From contig OMXS01000006.1 in assembly GCA_900315095.1 (NCBI GenBank), positions 90,803-154,802 of the forward strand: DNA of 64,000 bases, given 5' to 3'. The DNA is from an uncultured Prevotellaceae bacterium (GTDB lineage: Bacteria > Bacteroidota > Bacteroidia > Bacteroidales > Bacteroidaceae). The position numbers and the translations under genes are program-made. The notes beneath the pieces were generated by a model. That model was given only the letters and a program-made list of their open reading frames with translations. It made no database searches and was not told the origin of the DNA. This document shows positions 1 to 8,339 of the stretch, in pieces (the first letter of the stretch is position 1; every line of letters starts with the position of its first letter).

Positions 1-477
1 CTTAAAATTTATGACGCCTACCGCCCGCAGAAAGCTGTTGACCACTTCGTGCGTTGGGCGGCAGACCTTGGCGAAACGAAGATGAAGACATACTTCTATC
101 CCGACCTTGACAAGAGCGTGCTCTTCGAGCAAGAGTATATCATGGAGAAGAGCGGACACACAAGAGGCTCTACGGTTGACCTCACTCTCTTCGACATGAA
201 TACTGAGAAAGAAGTAGACATGGGAGGCACATTCGACTGGTTCGGTCCTGAGAGTCATCCCGACTTCTGCGGCAATCCCGATACAGGCGAATATAACGGC
301 GACAACCATAAGAGTCCCGCAGGGCGCAGCATCACGGAAAGGCAGTTCAAGAACCGTATGATACTGCGACAGGCTATGCTGCGTCACGGATTCAAGGCGC
401 TCGACACCGAGTGGTGGCACTTCACCCTGAAAGACGAGCCTTATCCAGACACCTACTTCACATTCCCCGTAAAATAA
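1..477 (+). CDS. ddpX: D-alanyl-D-alanine dipeptidase (VanX/DdpX, peptidase M15D), 5' truncated
   Basis: The reading frame is open from base 1, so the gene starts outside the window; 158 residues are visible. It begins KIYDAYRPQ, the conserved stretch near the middle of M15D zinc dipeptidases. The zinc motif SxHxxGxxxD is seen as SGHTRGSTVD (His 53, Asp 60 of the visible part) and the second metal/catalytic motif as EWWH (Glu 137, His 140). The family hydrolyses D-Ala-D-Ala for peptidoglycan dipeptide recycling; VanX members give vancomycin resistance, but no vanH or vanA is nearby, so a recycling role is more likely. The next gene starts 27 bases downstream on the same strand. A GTG at 49 is only an internal codon. 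Presence of a signal peptide cannot be judged. Confidence 0.88.
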   Translation, partial: LKIYDAYRPQKAVDHFVRWAADLGETKMKTYFYPDLDKSVLFEQEYIMEKSGHTRGSTVDLTLFDMNTEKEVDMGGTFDWFGPESHPDFCGNPDTGEYNGDNHKSPAGRSITERQFKNRMILRQAMLRHGFKALDTEWWHFTLKDEPYPDTYFTFPVK

Positions 478-504
478 CACATCAAACTTTAAGTCTGCAA
501 CGAT

Positions 505-1641
505 ATGAACTTGAACTTAACATCTACAATAAAGATGCCTGACCACACATTACGTCGTCAGGTCATCGGCCTATGCAAGAAGGTGGGCAAGCCCCTGTTG
601 AAACTCTCCACTAAGGACTATGTGGATAATGGCCTCGGAAACCTCGTGGAGCAGTTCGACGGACAGGCAGGACTGGTGAACATAGAGGTGTTCAATGAGT
701 TGCAGCACACCATCACGGGTTGGCCAGGAGGCAAGCCTGATGTGGACGACTCCACACGCCCTGAGCGCGCCAAGCCCTATCCGAAGCGTGTCATAGTGTT
801 CTCTCCCCATCCCGATGACGACGTGATTTCTATGGGCGGCACTATCCGCCGTCTGATGCAGCAGAAGCACGACGTGCATGTGGCCTACGAGACATCAGGC
901 GACATCGCCGTGGGCGACGAGGAGGTGAGTCGTTTCATGCACTTCATCAACGGCTTTAACACAATCTTCGCCAACGGCTCCGACGAGGTGATAAAGCAAA
1001 GTTATCAATGGGTGAAGAACTTCATCAAGAACAAGAAAGAGGGAGATGTCCAGCCTGAGCAGATACTGCGCCTGAAGGGACTTATCCGTCGTGGCGAGGC
1101 ACGGCTGGCATGTGAGCACAACGGCATCGACAGCAAGCATATCCACTTCCTTGACTTGCCGTTCTACGAGAGTGGCAGGATAGAGAAACTGCCGATGACG
1201 GAGCGTGATGTTATTCCTATTCAGGAACTGCTGAGAGAAATCCAGCCCCACCAGATTTATGTCGCTGCCGACCTTGCCGACCCTCACGGCACTCATCGCA
1301 AGTGTACCGATGCCGTGCTGGCTGCCATCGACGAGGAGAAAAAGGCCGGTGCCGAGTGGCTGAAGGACTGCCGCGTGTGGATGTATCGCGGGGCGTGGGC
1401 TGAGTTTGAGGTGGCCGATATTGAGATGTGCGTGCCTATGTCGCCTGAGGAACTGCGCGAGAAGCGTAATGCTATCCTGCGCCACCAGAGTCAGATGGAG
1501 AGTGCGCCCTTCATGGGCAACGACGAGCGGCTGTTCTGGCAGCGTGCCGAGGACCGCAACCGCGACACGGCGAAACGTTATGACGAACTCGGACTGGCCT
1601 GTTACGAGGCTATGGAGGCTTTTGTTGAATATAAATTCTGA
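505..1641 (+). CDS. PIG-L/LmbE family N-acetylglucosamine-type deacetylase (lacks the NagB half)
   Basis: 378 residues. The deacetylase domain starts near residue 95 with the zinc motif HPDDD followed by VISMGG, and the later DPHGTHR motif supplies the third metal ligand. From memory of Bacteroides proteins, the region before it (TITGWPGGKP, RPERA) matches the linker and C-terminal half of the long protein annotated as glucosamine-6-phosphate deaminase, in which a NagB isomerase domain is followed by this LmbE domain. Here the ORF opens with its own ATG and only about 20 residues precede the conserved linker, so the isomerase half is missing. The likely reaction is removal of an N-acetyl group from an amino sugar; the substrate is not known. 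It lies 7 bases before the GH20 hexosaminidase gene, which supports a role with N-acetylhexosamines. Confidence 0.82.
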   Translation: MNLNLTSTIKMPDHTLRRQVIGLCKKVGKPLLKLSTKDYVDNGLGNLVEQFDGQAGLVNIEVFNELQHTITGWPGGKPDVDDSTRPERAKPYPKRVIVFSPHPDDDVISMGGTIRRLMQQKHDVHVAYETSGDIAVGDEEVSRFMHFINGFNTIFANGSDEVIKQSYQWVKNFIKNKKEGDVQPEQILRLKGLIRRGEARLACEHNGIDSKHIHFLDLPFYESGRIEKLPMTERDVIPIQELLREIQPHQIYVAADLADPHGTHRKCTDAVLAAIDEEKKAGAEWLKDCRVWMYRGAWAEFEVADIEMCVPMSPEELREKRNAILRHQSQMESAPFMGNDERLFWQRAEDRNRDTAKRYDELGLACYEAMEAFVEYKF

Positions 1642-1647
1642 TATGAT

Positions 1648-3291
1648 ATGAAGCGAATGATGATAGCACTATTCGTGCTGATGATAGGTGTCGGTACAAG
1701 AGCAGGCGACGCGGCCAACTATAACGTGGTGCCCCTGCCGCAAAGCATCGTAGAGCAGAAGGGCGAACCCTTTGTTCTCGAGGAGGGTGTTCAGATTCTT
1801 GCACCAGCCGATTTACAGAACGAGGCAGAGTTTCTCAGGCAGTATATGAAGGAAGTCACGGGCAATGACCTGCCCATCGTCACACGACGCGCCAAGAAGG
1901 TGCGATACATCGAACTGTCTGTCATGCCCGATGCAGCAGAGAGAGAAGGTTATGTGATGACCGTCAACTCGAAGGGCGTCACCATCACGGGCGGTTCTGC
2001 TGCGGGTGTGTTCTATGGTATCCAGACGTTACGCAAAGCCGTAAGCGAAGGGCTGATAATGAATCCTGTCACCATTTCCGATTCTCCGCGTTTCTCGTGG
2101 CGAGGCATGCATCTCGACTGCTCGCGTCATTTCTTCCCAGTCACATTCGTAAAGAAGTTCATCGACCTGCTGGCACTCCACAACATGAATGTGTTCCATT
2201 GGCATATCACAGACGACCAGGGGTGGCGCATCGAGATAAAGAAGTGGCCGAAACTAATTTCTGTGGGTTCTCAGCGCTCAGGCACCATCGTAGGCACCAA
2301 CTCTGACATCGACGACGGCATTCCCTATGGTGGTTATTACACGCAAGAAGAGGCTCGCGAGATAGTGGCATACGCCGCCGCCCGTCATATTACCGTAGTG
2401 CCAGAGATTGACATGCCTGGCCACATGCTCGCCGCCCTTGCCAGTTATCCCGAACTGGGATGTACGGGCGGGCCTTATCAGGTAGGCCACTACTGGGGCG
2501 TCTATAAAGATGTGCTTTGCGTGGGTAATCCAAAGGTCTATGAGTTTGTGGAGGATGTGCTGACGGAGATAATGGACATCTTTCCCTCAGAAGTGATTCA
2601 TATTGGAGGCGACGAGACACCCACGGAGAAATGGCAGGCATGTCCCAGGTGTCAGGCGCTCGCCAAGACATTCGTCTCATCCCAGCAAAACGACGAGGAG
2701 TTTGAATCACTTACCTCGAAACTGTCGCCCCTGCAGGCCCACTTCACGAAGCGTGTCTTCGACTTCCTCACCTCCAAAGGCCGTCGCGCCTTGGGGTGGG
2801 ATGAGATTCTCGACGGTTCGCCTCAGGATGCTATGATTATGTCGTGGCGTGGTACCGAGCCAGGAGCAAAGGCTGCAGAGACAGGTCACGATGTGGTGAT
2901 GGCGCCCACCACCTATTGTTATTTCGACTATCAGCAGGTGGAGGACACGCAGTTTGAACCTAGCCGTTGCGGTGGATTTATCCCTGTAGAGAAAGTCTAT
3001 TCCCTAGACCCTGCTCCCGACAGTCTTTCTACGGCTGCGCGCCAGCATATCCTCGGCGTACAAGCCAATCTCTGGGCTGAGTATATGACCAACGAAGCGA
3101 TAGTGGAGTATCAGGCTCTCCCGCGTATGTCGGCCCTGTCTGAAGTACAATGGACACAACCTCAACGTAAGGACTTCAACGCCTTCCGCGAGCGTCTCAC
3201 ACGCTTCACCTCGCTCCTCGAACTCTATCATTATACTTACGCCAAGCATCTCTGGCCCGAACGACAAATCCCCAGTCGTTGGCAGTTCTGA
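1648..3291 (+). CDS. Secreted beta-N-acetylhexosaminidase, glycoside hydrolase family 20
   Basis: 547 residues with an N-terminal signal peptide (basic MKRMM, then hydrophobic to about residue 20). A GH20b-type N-terminal domain is followed by the catalytic barrel: HWHITDDQGW, EIDMPGH, and the catalytic Asp-Glu pair in HIGGDETP (Asp 322, Glu 323). The family releases terminal GlcNAc or GalNAc from glycans or chitooligosaccharides by substrate-assisted catalysis. It is predicted to be periplasmic or outer-surface; there is no lipobox Cys. It follows the deacetylase gene by 6 bases, so the two are probably co-transcribed. There is no SusCD pair, so it is not obviously part of a polysaccharide utilisation locus. 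Confidence 0.93.
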   Translation: MKRMMIALFVLMIGVGTRAGDAANYNVVPLPQSIVEQKGEPFVLEEGVQILAPADLQNEAEFLRQYMKEVTGNDLPIVTRRAKKVRYIELSVMPDAAEREGYVMTVNSKGVTITGGSAAGVFYGIQTLRKAVSEGLIMNPVTISDSPRFSWRGMHLDCSRHFFPVTFVKKFIDLLALHNMNVFHWHITDDQGWRIEIKKWPKLISVGSQRSGTIVGTNSDIDDGIPYGGYYTQEEAREIVAYAAARHITVVPEIDMPGHMLAALASYPELGCTGGPYQVGHYWGVYKDVLCVGNPKVYEFVEDVLTEIMDIFPSEVIHIGGDETPTEKWQACPRCQALAKTFVSSQQNDEEFESLTSKLSPLQAHFTKRVFDFLTSKGRRALGWDEILDGSPQDAMIMSWRGTEPGAKAAETGHDVVMAPTTYCYFDYQQVEDTQFEPSRCGGFIPVEKVYSLDPAPDSLSTAARQHILGVQANLWAEYMTNEAIVEYQALPRMSALSEVQWTQPQRKDFNAFRERLTRFTSLLELYHYTYAKHLWPERQIPSRWQF

Positions 3292-3298
3292 TTAGAGG

Positions 3299-3350
3299 AA
3301 GGAGATAGAGGGAGATAGAGGGAGATAGAGGGAGATATAAGGAGATAGAG
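3299..3350. repeat. 10-bp tandem repeat (GGAGATAGAG), five units
   Basis: Five consecutive 10-bp units of the form GGAGATAGAG start 7 bases after the hexosaminidase stop codon; the fourth unit has diverged (GGAGATATAA). The strand is purine-rich throughout. No gene is seen here. Confidence 0.9.
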
Positions 3351-3789
3351 GACAACACAGTCGCCTCTCACGCCCAATTGCTTTTCCCTTCGTCCGTCTA
3401 CTGCCAGTTCCCCACCCATGCAGGGGCGGGGATAGGGGCGGGGTCGGTATCTTCTTGTCACAGAACATCTCTGCCATGTTTTTTCATGTGACAACTGTGT
3501 CTTTTTGATACCAGAAAAGACCTATGTGACGCCCCATTTGATTCACAATTCAAAGTGTTTTTTATCTGAATACACGAATTTAACATTGGTTAAATTGACG
3601 GAAAGTGCAGGAATTTATATCAGAACAAGCGGTTCTTGCATGTCTTTTGAGGCCTTTTAGAGAAGGAAAAAACAACTATTTGTGACTTTAGAAGGCTTAG
3701 GCATAGCTGGTGCTTTGCGGTTAAAAATGTCGTATCTCATTGATTTATAAATATTTAAATGATTTATAGATGCTGTAAAAAACTCTTCG
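3351..3789. other. Gene-free stretch
   Basis: No credible coding region on either strand: the short ORFs here lack family features and translate the low-complexity repeat. A G/C-rich patch with repeated GGGGCGGGG lies around 3420-3445. The rest is AT-rich without a clear promoter or terminator. Confidence 0.6.
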
Positions 3790-3960
3790 CTATCTCAAAT
3801 CTCAAATCTCAGTTATTTTTTAAGGTACCCCCAACTCTTCTTTCTTACTATATATATTATATATTATTGATTATCAATAAGTTATAAGTATAAGAGAGGG
3901 GGGTTGGGATGTTGAAAGTGCCTTATTTTTTAATTGAGATTTGAGATAACTGAGATAGAT
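3790..3960. repeat. Large imperfect inverted repeat A with AT-rich loop
   Basis: The left arm (3790-3835) holds TCTCAAA-type short tandem units, then a T-run and CCCCCAACTCTT. The right arm (3890-3960) is its approximate reverse complement: AAGAGAGGGGGGTTGGG, a T-rich stretch, then GAGATTTGAGATAAC. The roughly 55-base loop is almost pure A/T. It has the same design as inverted repeat B at 4349-4513. Confidence 0.7.
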
Positions 3961-3965
3961 CTTAT

Positions 3966-4132
3966 TCACTCACTTTCCTCTACCAGGCCATCAAGTGCCC
4001 AGCGGAGTTTGTTGCTCACGGCTATGGTATAGCGTTCCACGCCGAAACTATGACTTGTCTTTATAGGCTTGAAGTTAGGATGCAGCGTTCCATTTTCGAT
4101 ACTTTGAGTGCCATATTCCCACCAAATACCCT
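3966..4132 (-). pseudogene. C-terminal remnant of an unidentified protein gene
   Basis: Read on the minus strand, this stretch gives about 55 residues beginning GIWWEYGTQS and ending LRWALDGLVEESE, then TGA. The composition is that of a real protein, but there is no start codon and the upstream part runs into a dispersed repeat (about 4125-4260) that breaks the frame at 4194-4196. It therefore looks like the surviving 3' end of a gene interrupted by the repeat. I do not recognise the family. It sits directly between inverted repeats A and B. Confidence 0.5.
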
Positions 4133-4260
4133 GCAAATACGTTAGTAATGATGATTTTTTGCAACGCGGATATGAGCGCCAAATAGAGGAAAATCATCGA
4201 AATCGTAGGTTTCCAAACGCCTTTTTACGCTTGCGAGAGCATAAATTTATGCTCTTTTTG
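4125..4260. repeat. Probable dispersed intergenic repeat ending in a 20-bp palindrome
   Basis: This segment truncates the gene remnant at 3966. It ends in a perfect 20-bp palindrome (4236-4255, arms AGAGCATAAA) followed by TTTTT. In one minus-strand frame it encodes KPTISMIFLYLALISALQ, a string I remember as a recurrent spurious translation in Prevotella genomes; that memory is not checked. The palindrome plus T-run could act as a terminator. Confidence 0.5.
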
Positions 4261-4348
4261 TCCTTTCATAGCACTTTCATTATAGTTGCTATAGTCATGT
4301 AAGTGTCGTATCTTATTGATATATTGCCTTTTAGGGGAATTGTTAATA

Positions 4349-4513
4349 CATGCGTTCCAGTTGTTCCAGTTGTTCCAGTTGTTTTTTTGATGTCCCAATA
4401 TTCTCTTATTATATATAACTACTTATATATCAATTAATTATATATAATATAAGGAAGAACACATGTCTCATTTTTAACTGGAACAACTGGAACTGGAACG
4501 CTTCAGTCGCATG
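4349..4513. repeat. Large inverted repeat B with GTTCCAGTT tandem arms
   Basis: The left arm (4351-4380) has three tandem copies of a GTTCCAGTT-type unit after GC. The right arm (4476-4502) reads AACTGGAAC units ending GGAACGC and is its reverse complement except for a 3-base gap. The roughly 90-base loop is AT-rich with TATATA runs. Stem length is about 26 bp. It lies 90 bases from the mcrC stop codon. Confidence 0.8.
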
Positions 4514-4601
4514 TTAAACTAATTCTTCTCTATGAGGCCCCTCCCATTCATGCTCGTTTCTCATGTTATTTGCACCTTTTGGAGTGAGTAGGAGAGGGGA
4601 G

Positions 4602-5651
4602 TTAGGTATTGGATAGACTAATAAAACTGTTCAGGCGTTCTTTTATCTCTTCAAAACTTTTATTCAAATCCAAAGTTCGAATATAAAGCATATAACCATC
4701 ACGATGCTTTATTTGAGCATCATCAATACTGAGTTCCTTTGTTTTTGCATAAAGTAACATTCCATCTACATTATGGCGATGCCCTTTATCATATTCATCT
4801 ACGTATGTTCGAATCTGGTATAGATGATTGTTTCTTAAGGTTTCTTTTCCGAATTGCTCTTGCATGATTTTTGTGTAATACTTAGTATCAACTATAAGTG
4901 TCCGTTCTCCTATTGATAAAAGTATATCTGACTGCATTATTGGCAGCACAGCAGTATCCGTTGCTTCTTCAACTACATTCCATCCAATCTGTGCAGCGCT
5001 TGGCTTTAACTCAGGGTGGTGTTTCTTGTAGTATTCTAATACGAATTTCTCAAAGAGTCTACACATGTGGTTATCAGAAAACTCACGCATTTTGTATTTA
5101 CCCTCTTCCGTCGTCATGAGCCATTCGCTCACAATAAAATAGCAGAGGTATGTCAACATGCGATAGTTTCTATTATTACGACCAAAACGTAGCGCATTCC
5201 ATCGTATGGTATGGATATCTATTGGTTGAACATTCTGAAAGAATAACATCATTTGTTTGAGTTTTGCCTTTTTGTCTTTCTTCACGTCAGAATGTCTGAT
5301 GAGTATTGCCGCTGTGGTCATGAGAATCTGGTTGTACACGTTGTTTTCAGATAACTCATCATAATTACAAGATATATGGTGATGGTTACGCACTCTATTG
5401 GCGATAGTACCATTGATGTCTATCTTTCCCTTTATTGTAAGTATTGAATCGTTCTTAGCCACATACTCACGATAAAGCCCTTGCTTTAACTGATACGATA
5501 TTCCTTTGGCCAATATCTCGGCAAACAAGTCATAGATATCTTCAAAGGTCTCGCCTTCTATTTCTGCGTAGTTATTTTGCCTAAGCTCTTGAAAAGCATA
5601 GGCAAGCATGTAATATATATTACGAATCAGTATACCTTTGTCTTCAGTCAT
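4602..5651 (-). CDS. mcrC: McrC-like nuclease subunit of a type IV (McrBC) restriction system
   Basis: 349 residues, matching the McrBC component family: NIYYMLAYAF near the start, KGKIDINGT, NRNYR, LFEKFVLEYY. The C-terminal PD-(D/E)xK nuclease core is seen as SDILLS followed by IVDTKYY (Asp 255, Lys 257). McrC cuts DNA when activated by the McrB motor. The start codon overlaps the end of mcrB by 8 bases, so the two are translationally coupled. The pair is clearly more AT-rich than the neighbouring genes and is bordered by repeats, which suggests horizontal gain. Confidence 0.92.
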   Translation of the reverse strand: MTEDKGILIRNIYYMLAYAFQELRQNNYAEIEGETFEDIYDLFAEILAKGISYQLKQGLYREYVAKNDSILTIKGKIDINGTIANRVRNHHHISCNYDELSENNVYNQILMTTAAILIRHSDVKKDKKAKLKQMMLFFQNVQPIDIHTIRWNALRFGRNNRNYRMLTYLCYFIVSEWLMTTEEGKYKMREFSDNHMCRLFEKFVLEYYKKHHPELKPSAAQIGWNVVEEATDTAVLPIMQSDILLSIGERTLIVDTKYYTKIMQEQFGKETLRNNHLYQIRTYVDEYDKGHRHNVDGMLLYAKTKELSIDDAQIKHRDGYMLYIRTLDLNKSFEEIKERLNSFISLSNT

Positions 5652-8136
5652 TCAAAGTGTTTCTTAATTTCTGGGCTTCTTGGTTGAATTTATTGTCATT
5701 ATCGAACCAATATTCTCGAAGCATGGGAATTATATCGTATTCTACTATGCTCTTCAAGTCAAAGCCGTTTTCAAAATTGCATAGATAACTATGTCCGATA
5801 CAGAAACCTGAACCAAGTGAGTCATCATCTGCAATAACTTTGTTTAAGTCAATAATGGCCTTAATCAGTTTTTTTAGTTGAGGCGTTTCCCATCTTGAAA
5901 CATATGCTTTATATGTCTCGGTTTCAAATCCTGGTTTCATTTCATAGAAACTGAATCTACGACGTAGAGCATAGTCAATCATAGCAAGACTTCTATCTGC
6001 GGTATTCATCATTCCTATAATATACAAATTACTTGGTACAGAGAAGCGTAGCTTATTATATGCTAATTGGATAGGTTGGTCACGATAGTCTGCTTCTATC
6101 AGTTGCAATAACTCTCCAAAGATTTTACTCAGGTTGCCACGATTTATTTCGTCGATAATCAGGAAATATGGCATGTCACGATGGGATTTTGCTTGTTGGC
6201 AAAAGTCATAGAAGATTCCATTAGTGAGTGAAAAACCTCCTTCTCCATTTGGTTTATATCCCATTACAAAATCTTCATAGCTGTAATTTTGGTGGAATTG
6301 GATAATTCTAGCACGAGATTCATCTTTTACCCCCATAATAGCATAGGCAAGTCGTTTGGCCGTATAAGTTTTACCAACACCAGGAGCACCTTGCAGTATA
6401 AGGTTTTTCTTACGTATTAGCAATGACTTCAAAGTTTGCAGTTGATGCTCATCTATATATACTTCGCTCAAGAAGTCTTTCTCCGTGTATGGCGCGTAAT
6501 CTTCAGTTTGCTCATCCTTTTCTATTATAGGCTCTGGGTTTTCTTTGCGAATAAGTCGCATTACTTCTTCATATTCTTCATCGGTAAGTCTAAAAAGGCT
6601 ACCTTGGCAACGATTCATAACTGGTTCAGAGTTTTTAAGTATAGGATTGGTTAGAATCTCGGAATATGGTACAGGTGATAATAGCTCTTCAACTTTTCTA
6701 ATATAAAGAACCTCTCCATCGGTTTCAGATACCACACGACCAATGGCAACTATTTGAAGCACAGGAGTAGCTTCATATGCAATTACGACATCGCCTGGCT
6801 TTGCTTCATAAAAATGCTTGAAGACGCGTCTTTTATTTCCTTTATCATTATATAGGGTATAATCTATATCATCACCCAATTCCCAATCGATTGATGGACT
6901 CCAATATTTCGGGCTACCAGTTAACCACCAATAATTTTGGTTGCTTGGAGATTCTATAGGCTCTTCCACTTTTGTAATGCCATCAATCAAATTGTCCAGA
7001 TATTTCACATTGCCCGCATAATTGGTAATGTTTGTCAGGGTCTTCATTGCTAACATAATATCTGCTTCCCACACTCCTTTATCAGTCCAATTAACCTTTC
7101 GTAAATGGGGCTGTATCATATGATTCTCATCATAATAATAATTTGAGGTAACTATGCCTCTGCCGACAATTTTTGATCTGCCTTTTTTTGCGAATACTAT
7201 ATCTCCAGGCTTCATCTCATTGGCAAAAGCATAAAGCATATCTGCACTATTTTTTTGGCTAGTGTCTGAGCCATAGTTCTGCTTCAAAGGAGCTACCAGA
7301 TCCTCCTGCTTACTAAAATTTCTAAGGTCACCTATCTTATTCCATCCTAAGCCCATGATGCCATTATCATAGTATTCATCCCAGAAAGCTGCCTGTTCGC
7401 CTGGTGAATAGATCCAATAATTAATTGTATCATCCATTTGTTTTTCATCTACATTAGAGGCAGTAGGCTTCTGCTGATAGGCAACATACGAGAACTCTGC
7501 ATAATTAGAAAAGCCTAAAGATTCAGATGCCATCTTATTATTCAGTTCTTGCATCACTCTTTCATATTCATTGTAGGGCATGAACTTTGTCCTGTCAAAT
7601 GTGATGTCTAATGATTCTAGCAGGTCTTTACTATTGCCATCCAAAGGCATATACTTATCAGGACGAATCCAAAACAAACCAAACGTAAGATTAAACTTGA
7701 TAAGATACTGGTATCTAAGTGCGTTGTATGCATTCTCAATATTCTTATCCAATACTGCTAATTCAAAAACATTCCACAGTCTTTCTAAATCTCCCTCTTC
7801 TCTTTTATCAACAAATGCCATGAAATTTGACTGCTTGGCATTCATGATGGGAATACCCTCAAAATCCTGAGGTACAGGGGCAGAAACAGCAAGGAAGTGT
7901 TTGAATTTCTCACAGATGTCAATACGTTTATCTGGAGTGATGCCACGATTGAATATTGCATAGACTGTAAAGGGGTCAATATCTGGAACACGTCTGCCGT
8001 CAGGTGCATCTTTCAGATGATTGATATACCCTTGAAGGTTATCATATATCCAATTTACCAACGGCTTCCTGTCGTTTCTAAACTGCAAGAGTTTCTGCGC
8101 CAACTCTTTATAAAATGGAATCCATGTAAATACCAT
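5644..8136 (-). CDS. mcrB: McrB-like AAA+ GTPase with two EVE-like domains (type IV restriction)
   Basis: 830 residues. Order: an N-terminal region I cannot name (1-230); a first EVE/PUA-like module (about 240-350; YWIYSPGEQ, MKPGDIVFAKKG, GRGIV); a second one (about 400-480; YWWLTGSPKYW, AKPGDVVIAYEA); then the motor domain with Walker A GAPGVGKT (583-590), Walker B LIIDEINRG (Asp 662) and the McrB-type NTADRS motif (711-716). EVE-like folds read modified bases in other McrB-type enzymes; here two lie in tandem. The protein should recognise modified DNA and drive McrC. A TATATTTG -7 box lies at 8186-8193. There is no methylase nearby, as expected for type IV. Confidence 0.92.
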   Translation of the reverse strand: MVFTWIPFYKELAQKLLQFRNDRKPLVNWIYDNLQGYINHLKDAPDGRRVPDIDPFTVYAIFNRGITPDKRIDICEKFKHFLAVSAPVPQDFEGIPIMNAKQSNFMAFVDKREEGDLERLWNVFELAVLDKNIENAYNALRYQYLIKFNLTFGLFWIRPDKYMPLDGNSKDLLESLDITFDRTKFMPYNEYERVMQELNNKMASESLGFSNYAEFSYVAYQQKPTASNVDEKQMDDTINYWIYSPGEQAAFWDEYYDNGIMGLGWNKIGDLRNFSKQEDLVAPLKQNYGSDTSQKNSADMLYAFANEMKPGDIVFAKKGRSKIVGRGIVTSNYYYDENHMIQPHLRKVNWTDKGVWEADIMLAMKTLTNITNYAGNVKYLDNLIDGITKVEEPIESPSNQNYWWLTGSPKYWSPSIDWELGDDIDYTLYNDKGNKRRVFKHFYEAKPGDVVIAYEATPVLQIVAIGRVVSETDGEVLYIRKVEELLSPVPYSEILTNPILKNSEPVMNRCQGSLFRLTDEEYEEVMRLIRKENPEPIIEKDEQTEDYAPYTEKDFLSEVYIDEHQLQTLKSLLIRKKNLILQGAPGVGKTYTAKRLAYAIMGVKDESRARIIQFHQNYSYEDFVMGYKPNGEGGFSLTNGIFYDFCQQAKSHRDMPYFLIIDEINRGNLSKIFGELLQLIEADYRDQPIQLAYNKLRFSVPSNLYIIGMMNTADRSLAMIDYALRRRFSFYEMKPGFETETYKAYVSRWETPQLKKLIKAIIDLNKVIADDDSLGSGFCIGHSYLCNFENGFDLKSIVEYDIIPMLREYWFDNDNKFNQEAQKLRNTLND

Positions 8137-8185
8137 ATCATATATCGTTTTTAGTTATTTTGCCAAACATCGGATATTTCGAGTG

Positions 8186-8193
8186 CAAATATA
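8186..8193 (-). promoter_or_regulatory. Probable -7 box for mcrBC
   Basis: TATATTTG on the minus strand, about 50 bases before the mcrB start codon. No good -33 TTTG at the right spacing, so a weak promoter is inferred. Confidence 0.45.
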
Positions 8194-8339
8194 ATCAAAT
8201 TGATTGATAAGATGATGGATTTTAATAAAAAAGTAATTCTGTATTCTATGTAATAATATAAATCTTTACATAATTGGATTATCATAGTTGCTCCTTTGTG
8301 GTTTATCTTATTTCTGAAATGATTTTATCAAACCTTTTC

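Noticed and set aside
1-477. Vancomycin resistance gene vanX
   Set aside because: The family fits, but no vanH, vanA or regulator lies in view; recycling dipeptidase is the simpler reading.
3237-3494. Minus-strand ORFs over the purine repeat
   Set aside because: Low-complexity Ser/Leu/Pro/Tyr translation of the 10-bp repeat.
4108-4302. 64-residue plus-strand ORF
   Set aside because: Lies within the dispersed repeat with no family features.
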